A program made the translations under genes and the position numbers. A DNA stretch of 64,000 nt from Burkholderiaceae bacterium (lineage in GTDB: Bacteria; Pseudomonadota; Gammaproteobacteria; Burkholderiales; Burkholderiaceae_C): contig JADMJJ010000011.1 of NCBI GenBank assembly GCA_018780645.1, forward strand, positions 124,001-188,000, written 5' to 3'. This document shows, in pieces, positions 57,779 to 64,000 of this stretch. The notes under the pieces were generated by a model. The model did not search any database, was not told where the DNA came from, and was given only the letters and a program-made list of their open reading frames with translations. Every line of letters begins with the position of its first letter. The first letter of the stretch is position 1.

Positions 57779-58747
57779 TCAGTCCACCGAAACCTTGGCC
57801 TGCCGAATGACCTGACCCCACTTGGCCGTCTCGCTGGAGATGAAGGCGCCGAACTCGGCCGGTGTGCCGCCCATCGGCACGGTGCCCATCGCTTCGAGCT
57901 TCAGTCTTACCTCATCGGTGCGCACGATCGCGTGCACCTCGTCGGCCACCCGTTTGATGATGGCCGCCGGCGTGCCGGCCGGCGCCAGGAGGCCAGCCCA
58001 GGTGCTGCCGGTGAAGCCCTGGACGCCCTGCTCGATGAAGGTGGGCACCTCCGGCAGCGCCGGCAGGCGCCTGTCGCTGGCCACGCCGATCAGGCGCACC
58101 TTGCCGGTCTTGCCGGGGTTGATCAGGCCCGATGCGGCATCCAGAAAGAGCTGGATCTGCCCGCCCATCAGATCGGTCAGGGCCGCCGCCGCGCCGCGGT
58201 AGGGGATGTGGACCATATAGCTGCCGGTCAGCGCCTTCAGCAGTTCGGTGCTCAGATGCGCGGCCGAGCCATTGCCACTGGAGCCGAAGCTGATCTTGCC
58301 GGGGTTCTTCTTCGCGTAGGCGACCAGCTCGGCCGCGGTCTTGAACGGCGCGTCGTTGTTCACGGCCGCGACCAGCGGCGAGAGGCCGATCAGCGACACC
58401 GCGGCAATGTCCTTGGCGGGATCGTAGGGCAGCTTCGGATACAGGCTGGTGTTGGCGGCATAGGCGGCAATCACGACGGCAAAGGTCGTGCCATCGGGCG
58501 CCGATTTGGCCAGCGCATCGACGCCGATCACGCTGTTGGCGCCGGGCTTGTTGTCGATCAGCACCGTCTGGCCCAGACGCTCCTGCAGCTTCTGCGCGAT
58601 CAGCCGCGCCGTGATGTCGGTGAAGCCGCCGGGCGGGTAGGGCACGATGATCTTGATCGGCCTGGCAGGCCAGGCCTGGGCCTGGGCCGAGGGCAGGGCG
58701 GCCATTGCGGCCAGGCCCAGGGCGAAGTCTCTGCGCTTCACGGTCAT
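57779..58747 (-). CDS. Bug/TctC-family solute-binding protein
   Basis: Periplasmic binding protein (322 aa) with a twin-Arg-like or Sec leader (KRRDFALGLAAMAALPSAQAQ) and the Bug signatures IIVPYPPGGFTDITAR and VHIPYRGAAAALTDL. The ATG overlaps the stop of the upstream acyl-CoA ligase gene (ATGA), so uptake and activation of the ligand are probably coupled. The ligand is likely an organic acid that the ligase activates; this is inferred from context. Confidence 0.92.
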   Translation of the reverse strand: MTVKRRDFALGLAAMAALPSAQAQAWPARPIKIIVPYPPGGFTDITARLIAQKLQERLGQTVLIDNKPGANSVIGVDALAKSAPDGTTFAVVIAAYAANTSLYPKLPYDPAKDIAAVSLIGLSPLVAAVNNDAPFKTAAELVAYAKKNPGKISFGSSGNGSAAHLSTELLKALTGSYMVHIPYRGAAAALTDLMGGQIQLFLDAASGLINPGKTGKVRLIGVASDRRLPALPEVPTFIEQGVQGFTGSTWAGLLAPAGTPAAIIKRVADEVHAIVRTDEVRLKLEAMGTVPMGGTPAEFGAFISSETAKWGQVIRQAKVSVD

Positions 58748-60276
58748 GCTTTTGTCTCCTTGGTGTACTTGTCTCTGAGCTCGCGCTTGAGCACCTTGCC
58801 GATGGCGCTGCGCGGCAGCTCGGCGATGCTTTGCACATCGCTCAGGCGCTGGGTCTTGCCGACGCGTTCGTTGAGCCAGCTGCGCAGTTCGGCGTCCGGG
58901 GTGGCATCACCGTTGCGATGGACGACAAAGGCCACTGGCGTCTCACCCCACTCGACACTGGGCACGCCGACCACGGCCACATCGGCCACGGCCGGATGCT
59001 GGCGCAGCTGCGCTTCGAGGTCGCTCGGGTAGATGTTGAAGCCCCCGGAGATGACCATGTCCTTCTTGCGATCGAACAGCGTCAGAAAACCCTGGTCGTC
59101 GAAGCGGCCGATGTCGCCGGTACGTATGAAACGCTTGCCGTCTGCGGCGAACCACTCGGCCTCGCGGGTCTTCTCCGGCTGGCCGTGGTAGCCGGCCATC
59201 ATGCCGGGCGAATGGCCGACCACCTCGCCGGCCTCACCGGCAGGCACTTCGGCGCCAAGCTCGTCGATCAGCCGCATGTCATGACCCTCGCTGGGGCGGC
59301 CGACAGTGTGCAGCTTGTCCGGGTGCAGATGCGCCTCGAGGATGCAGGTGCCGCCGCCCTCGGTCATGCCATAGAACTCGACCAGGCCGCCGGGCCAGCG
59401 CGCCAGCACATCGCGCTTCAGCGCGGCCGAGAACGGTGCGCTGGTGCAGAACTTGTACTGGAAGGCGCCGAGATCGAAGCTGTCGAACTGCGGCAGGGCC
59501 ATGATGCGCTGGTACTGCACCGGCACCAGCATCGTGTGCGTGACGCGGTGCTGTTGCGCCAGCGCCAGATAGCCCGCCGCGTCGAATTTGGGCATCAGCA
59601 CCAAGGTGCCGCCGAAGGCGATGGTCGGGAAGAACACGACCAGCGTGGTGTTCGAATACAGCGGCGTGGCCAGCAGGGTGGTCTTGCCCGGCCCATAGCC
59701 AAAGGCAGCGCCGCGCTGCACATGCATCCAGCGCATGCCGTGCGGCTGGACGATGCCTTTGGGCGTGCCGGTCGTGCCCGAGGAATAGATGATGTTGAAG
59801 GGCGCTTCGGGTGCCAGCTTCACCGGCTGCGGTGTGCTGCCTGGCGGTGCCAACCAGTCCTCGAAAGCACGCCCCGGCGCGTCAGCATCGAGCGCGATGC
59901 AACGCGGCAGCGCAAGACCCGGCACCAATCTGGCGGCCGTCGCATCGACGAACAGCCAGCGCGCCTGTGCGTCGGCCAGCATCGCCGCAAAGTCCACCGG
60001 CGTGACGGACGGCGCCAGCGGCGCCACCACCACACCGGCACGCAGCGCACCGAGAAAGATCGCCGCCTGCAGTGGCGTGGACAGGCCGCACAGGGCGATC
60101 GCCTCGCCCGGCGCCACGCCATCGCGCTGCAGGGCGCTGGCGATGCGGTCCACCAGCGCATTCAGTTCGCCATAGCTGTAGCGCCGCTCGCCCTGGATCA
60201 GCGCGGGCTGCTGCGGCCTCGCCGCCGCATGGTCGTGCAGCAGCTCGGCGATATTGCGAAACGGCGCGTCAGCCAT
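58744..60276 (-). CDS. AMP-forming acyl/aryl-CoA ligase
   Basis: ANL-superfamily CoA ligase (510 aa). ATP loop YSSGTTGTPKGIV, A5 motif FYGMTEGGG, A7 TGDIGRFDDQGFLTLFDR, hinge SGGFNIYPSDLE and the catalytic Lys in SAIGKVLKREL. It activates a carboxylic acid to its CoA thioester through an acyl-adenylate. The substrate cannot be read from sequence; the companion Bug protein suggests a small or aromatic acid. It is third in the minus-strand operon led by the gene at 62963. Confidence 0.92.
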   Translation of the reverse strand: MADAPFRNIAELLHDHAAARPQQPALIQGERRYSYGELNALVDRIASALQRDGVAPGEAIALCGLSTPLQAAIFLGALRAGVVVAPLAPSVTPVDFAAMLADAQARWLFVDATAARLVPGLALPRCIALDADAPGRAFEDWLAPPGSTPQPVKLAPEAPFNIIYSSGTTGTPKGIVQPHGMRWMHVQRGAAFGYGPGKTTLLATPLYSNTTLVVFFPTIAFGGTLVLMPKFDAAGYLALAQQHRVTHTMLVPVQYQRIMALPQFDSFDLGAFQYKFCTSAPFSAALKRDVLARWPGGLVEFYGMTEGGGTCILEAHLHPDKLHTVGRPSEGHDMRLIDELGAEVPAGEAGEVVGHSPGMMAGYHGQPEKTREAEWFAADGKRFIRTGDIGRFDDQGFLTLFDRKKDMVISGGFNIYPSDLEAQLRQHPAVADVAVVGVPSVEWGETPVAFVVHRNGDATPDAELRSWLNERVGKTQRLSDVQSIAELPRSAIGKVLKRELRDKYTKETKA

Positions 60277-60285
60277 GCGCGCGCA

Positions 60286-61272
60286 CTACTTGGCCGCCAG
60301 GCCCAGGCGCTCGATCAGCGCCTTGTCCTTGGCATAGGTCTCGACGGCCCACTTGCGATAGTCGTCGCCATTGCGGTACCACATTGCCTGGTTCAGCTGA
60401 TCCAGCAGTTCGATGTGCTTGGGGTCGTCCATGGCCTTCTTGTAGGCGTCGTGCAGCGCCTTGACGACGGCGGGGTCCATGCCCTTGGGGCCGACCAGGC
60501 CGTAGGGCGAGGTCGAGACCACGCCATAGCCCAGCTCCTTGGCCGTGGGCACCTGCGGCCAGCGCTTGGTGCGCTCCTCGCCGAATGTGGCCAGCAGGCG
60601 CATCTGGCCGCCGTCGACGAATTTGTCCCAGCCGCTGGCATCGCTTTGCGCCATGACATGGCCACCGAGCAGGGCCTGCTGCAGATCGGCATTGCCCTTG
60701 AAGGGCACATGGTTCAGCTCGACCTTGGCATTGCCGGCCAGCTCTTCCATCAGCAGGTGCGGGCTGGTGCCGGCGCCGGTGGAGCCGTAGTTGATCTGGC
60801 CCGGCTGCTTGCGTGCGGCCTCGATGTACTCGTTGAAGCTCTTGTAGGGCGAGTCGGCGCGCACGGTGAACCCGAAGGTGTAGCCCGACACGCCGATGAT
60901 GAAGCTGAAGTCGTTCAGCGGATGCCACTGCGTCTTCTGCATATGCGGAATGCGCAGCATGCCCAAGGGGAACTGGGCAATCGTGTAGCCGTCGGGCTTG
61001 GCCGTCATGGCCATCGTGCCCGGGCCGAGGGTGCCGCCGCCGCCAGGCTTGTTCTCGATCACGATCTGCTGGCCCAGGTGCTTGCTGGCGATCTCGGACA
61101 GCGCGCGCAGATGGCGGTCGGTGGAGCCGCCGGGGGGCCAGGGCACGACCAGGGTCACGGCCTTGGCCGACGGATAGGTCTGCGCCTGCAGCGCGCCCCA
61201 GGGGGCCAGCGCGGCAGCGGCCGTCAGCAGCAGGAGCCCGCGGCGCAGGGGGGAGGGGGCTTTGATCGTCAT
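60286..61272 (-). CDS. Bug/TctC-family solute-binding protein
   Basis: Second Bug protein of the operon (328 aa from the ATG at 61272, which is followed directly by the signal peptide LRRGLLLLTAAAALAPWGALQAQ; a longer start at 61341 adds an unlikely leader). Signatures: LVVPWPPGGSTDRHLRAL, INYGSTGAGTSPHLLMEEL and LNHVPFKGNADLQQAL. It lies between the two CoA ligase genes, 29 bp after the first and 9 bp before the second. Confidence 0.92.
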   Translation of the reverse strand: MTIKAPSPLRRGLLLLTAAAALAPWGALQAQTYPSAKAVTLVVPWPPGGSTDRHLRALSEIASKHLGQQIVIENKPGGGGTLGPGTMAMTAKPDGYTIAQFPLGMLRIPHMQKTQWHPLNDFSFIIGVSGYTFGFTVRADSPYKSFNEYIEAARKQPGQINYGSTGAGTSPHLLMEELAGNAKVELNHVPFKGNADLQQALLGGHVMAQSDASGWDKFVDGGQMRLLATFGEERTKRWPQVPTAKELGYGVVSTSPYGLVGPKGMDPAVVKALHDAYKKAMDDPKHIELLDQLNQAMWYRNGDDYRKWAVETYAKDKALIERLGLAAK

Positions 61273-61301
61273 GGTCTTGTCTCCGGTTGTGTCTTGTCTT
61301 G

Positions 61302-62963
61302 TCAACTCTTGGCCGCGGCCTGCTCCTGCAGCTCGCGCCACATCACCTTGCCGCTGCCCGACTTGGGCAGGGCGGCAACGAACTCGACGATGCGCGGGCT
61401 CTTGTAGTGGGCCATCTGCCCGCGCGACCAGTCGATGATGTCCTGTTCTGTCACCGCTCCGGCCTGGCCGGCCTTGAGCACCACCAGCGCCTTGACGGTC
61501 TCGCCGCGCCGCTCGTCGGCCACGCCGATCACGCAGGCTTCCTGGATCGCCGGGTGGTGGTACATCAGCGCCTCGACCTCGGCCGGCCAGACCTTGAAGC
61601 CCGAGGCATTGATCATCCGCTTGAGCCGGTCGGTCATGAAGAAGTAGCCGTCCTCGTCGATGCGGCCCAAGTCGCCGGTGCGCAGGAAACGCTTGCCGTC
61701 GATCTCGACGAATGCGGCCGCCGTGGCCTCGGCATTGCGCCAGTAGCCCTGCATCAGCTGCGGGCCGTGGATGACGATCTCTCCGGTCTCGCCCTGTGGG
61801 ACTGCCTGCAGGCTCACCGAATCAACGACGCGCGCATCGACATCGAACACCGGCACACCCAGGCATTGCGGCTTCGGGCTATGCGGCGGGTTGATGTGGG
61901 TGGCGGCCATGGTCTCGGACATGCCGTAGCCCTCGACATAGTCCAGCCCGGTCAGGCTCTTGAGCTTGGCGCAGATGGCGGCCGGCATCGCCGCCCCGCC
62001 GCCGCGTATGCCGGCCAGGCTGCTGAGGTCGTAGTCGGCCAGCTTCGGGTTGGCCAGGAAGTCGATCATCATCGTCGAGATGGTCTGCCAGACGGTGACC
62101 TGGTAGCGCTGTATGCACAGGGCCGCGGCGTCGCGGTCCCAGCGCGGCAGGATGACGATGGTGGCGCCTATGTACAGCGGCCCGTTGAGGCTGCCCGACA
62201 GGCCGGTGACGTGGAAGAAGGGCAGCACCGACAGATAGACCGCATCCTGCGTGCGGCCGAACCAATTGATGCCGCCCACGGCCGTGCTCATCACGCTGCG
62301 ATGGGTGTGCATGCAGCCCTTGGGCTGGCCGGTGGTGCCCGAGGTATAGGGCATCACGCAGAGGTCATCGGCGCCGGCGGTCAGCGGGCCGGGGTCACGG
62401 CCGGCGGCCAGCATGTCGGCCCAGGTCGTCAGGCCCGGAGCCGACGCGGTGGAGCAGGGCGCGCTGACGAACCCGGGCACCGCGAACGAGGCCGGCTGGC
62501 GCAGATAGTCGCTGTAGGTGGCGACGATCAAATGCCTCAGCCCTGCCTGCCCCAGCTGAGGCTGCAACTGCGCCAGCAGGTCTTGCGCCACGAAGGCGGT
62601 GTTCGCGCCGCTGTCGGCCAGGTAGTGGCGCAGCTCCTCGGCCTGGTTCATCGGATTGACCGGCACCACCACCGCATTGGCGCGCAGGATGGCGTAGAAG
62701 GCCAGCACCCATTGCGGGCTGTTCTGCATGAACAGCAGCACCCGGTCGCCGGGCTTGACGCCGCAGTCATGCTGCAGATAGCCGGCGATGCGCTCGGCCT
62801 CGCGCTTGAACTCGGCAAAGCTCAGCGTCGTGTCGTAGAAGACGATGAAGGGCTTGTCCGGATAACGCGCCGCTGCCACCTCGACATTGAAGAACAGATT
62901 CGTCTGCGGCACGCTCAGATGCTGCGGCAGACCTGGTGGCCAATGCTTCAGGTGGGCTTGCAT
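61302..62963 (-). CDS. AMP-forming long-chain/aryl acyl-CoA ligase
   Basis: ANL-superfamily ligase (553 aa), more like long-chain fatty acyl-CoA ligases than the shorter one downstream. ATP loop PYTSGTTGQPKGCMHTH, A5 EGYGMSETMA, A7 RTGDLGRIDEDGYFFMTDR, hinge NASGFKVWPAEVEAL and the catalytic Lys in PKSGSGKVMWREL. It is the first gene of the operon (ligase, Bug, ligase, Bug), reading away from the IclR regulator. An operator-like palindrome lies 29 bp upstream of its start. Confidence 0.92.
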   Translation of the reverse strand: MQAHLKHWPPGLPQHLSVPQTNLFFNVEVAAARYPDKPFIVFYDTTLSFAEFKREAERIAGYLQHDCGVKPGDRVLLFMQNSPQWVLAFYAILRANAVVVPVNPMNQAEELRHYLADSGANTAFVAQDLLAQLQPQLGQAGLRHLIVATYSDYLRQPASFAVPGFVSAPCSTASAPGLTTWADMLAAGRDPGPLTAGADDLCVMPYTSGTTGQPKGCMHTHRSVMSTAVGGINWFGRTQDAVYLSVLPFFHVTGLSGSLNGPLYIGATIVILPRWDRDAAALCIQRYQVTVWQTISTMMIDFLANPKLADYDLSSLAGIRGGGAAMPAAICAKLKSLTGLDYVEGYGMSETMAATHINPPHSPKPQCLGVPVFDVDARVVDSVSLQAVPQGETGEIVIHGPQLMQGYWRNAEATAAAFVEIDGKRFLRTGDLGRIDEDGYFFMTDRLKRMINASGFKVWPAEVEALMYHHPAIQEACVIGVADERRGETVKALVVLKAGQAGAVTEQDIIDWSRGQMAHYKSPRIVEFVAALPKSGSGKVMWRELQEQAAAKS

Positions 62964-62991
62964 CGTGGGCTTCTGAGGACCAATCTTGATA

Positions 62992-63006
62992 TTCCGCTGA
63001 GTGGAA
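62992..63006. promoter_or_regulatory. IclR-type operator candidate, site 1
   Basis: TTCCGCTGAGTGGAA: palindrome TTCCnCTnAGnGGAA located 29 bp before the ligase gene at 62963. It shares ATATTCCGCTGAG with site 2 (63117-63131). Its size and symmetry fit an IclR-family dimer site. Confidence 0.55.
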
Positions 63007-63116
63007 CGCTGCGGCCAGTTTAGGGAGGCCCGGGGTCGCTGTAAATCGACCTAAGGGTAAGAGCTGATGTGAATGGCGCCGCTGTGGTCGCATCGGCGAC
63101 AGGATTCGACTTAATA

Positions 63117-63131
63117 TTCCGCTGAGCAGAA
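63117..63131. promoter_or_regulatory. IclR-type operator candidate, site 2
   Basis: TTCCGCTGAGCAGAA: palindrome TTCnGCTnAGCnGAA, 15 bp before the iclR start at 63147. Its first ten bases are the same as in site 1, 125 bp away. It is suited to autoregulation of the divergent regulator. Confidence 0.55.
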
Positions 63132-63146
63132 AATTAGGGAGATTCG

Positions 63147-63974
63147 ATGGGCAGAAAGCGCAGCACCGGTCTGGCGCCGGCGACCCAGGCCGATCCGGCC
63201 GAGGACCGGCGTTTCGTCACCGCGCTGGCCCGTGGCCTCGAGCTGCTGCGCTGCTTCAAGCCGCAGGACCGCTGGCTGGCCCATCAGGAGCTGGCGCGGC
63301 GCACCGGCCTGCCGCAGGCCACCGTCTCGCGGCTGAGCTTCACCTTGACCAGCCTGGGCTATCTGCGCCACCGCCCGGACAGCGGCGAATATGCGCTGAG
63401 TCCGGCCGTGCTGTCCCTGGGCTTCAGCGTGCTGACCAACTTCGAGGTCGGCCGCATCGCCCGGCCCTTCATGGAAACGCTGGCCGAACACACCCAGGCG
63501 GCCGTGTCGCTTGGTGTGCGGCACGACACGTCGATGGTCTATGTCGCCCATTGCCGCAGCACGGCGCGCCTGATTCTCGGCCTTGATGTCGGCACGCGCC
63601 TGCCGCTGGCCGAGACGGCGATGGGCCGCGCGATGTGGTGCTGCATGGCGCCCGGCATGCGTGCGCTGTTGGCCCAGCGGCTGGCAACACTTGACCCGCC
63701 ACGCTGGCCGCAGCGGCAGGGCGCCTTGCAACAAGCGGAGCAGGACTATGCCCGCCGCGGCTATGCCAGTTCAGAGTCGGAATGGGAGAGCGAGATCGCG
63801 GCCATCGGCGTGGGCGTCGATCTGGGCGATGGCCGCGAGCCGCTGGCCTTGACCGTCGGCGGCGCGGCGGCCAGACTGACCGGCGCCCTGCTGCACGAGA
63901 ACTTCGCTCCGGCGCTGATTCAATGCGGACGCGACATCACGGCAGCCATTCAGGCCGCGGACTGGAGCGATTGA
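63147..63974 (+). CDS. IclR-family transcriptional regulator
   Basis: IclR-type regulator (275 aa): N-terminal winged helix (about residues 24-85; ALARGLELLRCF, LARRTGLPQATVSRLSFTL, GYLRHRPDSGEYAL) and a C-terminal GAF-like effector domain (VSLGVRHDTSMVYVAHC, GLDVGTRLPLAETAMGRA, ending with a conserved AAxLTG-like AARLTGALL). The ATG has AGGGAG upstream. It is divergent from the ligase/Bug operon with two matching palindromes between them, so it very likely controls that operon in response to its substrate or CoA product. Confidence 0.94.
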   Translation: MGRKRSTGLAPATQADPAEDRRFVTALARGLELLRCFKPQDRWLAHQELARRTGLPQATVSRLSFTLTSLGYLRHRPDSGEYALSPAVLSLGFSVLTNFEVGRIARPFMETLAEHTQAAVSLGVRHDTSMVYVAHCRSTARLILGLDVGTRLPLAETAMGRAMWCCMAPGMRALLAQRLATLDPPRWPQRQGALQQAEQDYARRGYASSESEWESEIAAIGVGVDLGDGREPLALTVGGAAARLTGALLHENFAPALIQCGRDITAAIQAADWSD

Positions 63975-64000
63975 GTCCCGGCGGCTCGGCGCGCCGGTAC

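Overview
The window is GC-rich chromosomal DNA from a betaproteobacterium, most likely order Burkholderiales and close to the Roseateles/Paucibacter/Rubrivivax group. The indicators are the mltG-tmk-holB-pilZ-tatD gene order, several Bug/TctC-type solute-binding proteins, and PEP-CTERM proteins. This placement is an inference from gene content. I saw no rRNA, tRNA, CRISPR array, insertion sequence or integrase.

Layout. (1) 1-4888: a housekeeping run of mltG (5' end cut by the window edge), tmk, holB, pilZ, tatD, an ankyrin-repeat protein and a small conserved protein. (2) 4973-7596: a SorC/DeoR-type regulator and a lipoprotein 5'-nucleotidase. (3) 7598-12108: a LysR/Bug pair on the minus strand, divergent from a PEP-CTERM protein that is translationally coupled to a lipoprotein alpha/beta hydrolase. 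(4) 12116-15942: two small conserved proteins, truD, an MDR-type oxidoreductase and a TetR regulator, all on the minus strand. (5) 16385-56475: one large plus-strand locus of about 40 kb, described below. (6) 56469-63974: a GhrA-like dehydrogenase, then a minus-strand operon alternating AMP-forming CoA ligases with Bug binding proteins, controlled by a divergent IclR regulator.

The centre of interest is the 40-kb locus. It encodes a TolC-family outer-membrane channel, a 10,185-residue surface protein with an N-terminal LEPR-XLL-like motif, and a small PEP-CTERM protein with a cohesin-like body. These are followed by a GAF-GAF-TM-HlyD protein, a PqqD-like/M50-metalloprotease/HlyD protein, a shortened SecA-like ATPase and a further HlyD-type adaptor. 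No ABC exporter ATPase is encoded in the window. The arrangement suggests a dedicated export machine in which a SecA-like motor and an M50 membrane protein take the place of the type I ABC transporter. The giant protein ends in a cohesin-like domain followed by a convincing dockerin (two Ca-binding F-hand loops). The small PEP-CTERM protein next to it may therefore be a membrane- or surface-held receptor. All functional links in this system are inferences from domains and gene order.

At DNA level the window also holds: a repeat of about 1.5 kb that appears exact inside the giant gene; a family of ~395-residue units separated by Lys/Ala-rich charged linkers; and a ~320-340-bp element made of two long hairpins, present twice in opposite orientation (49141-49455 and 57399-57734), each copy ending at a start codon.
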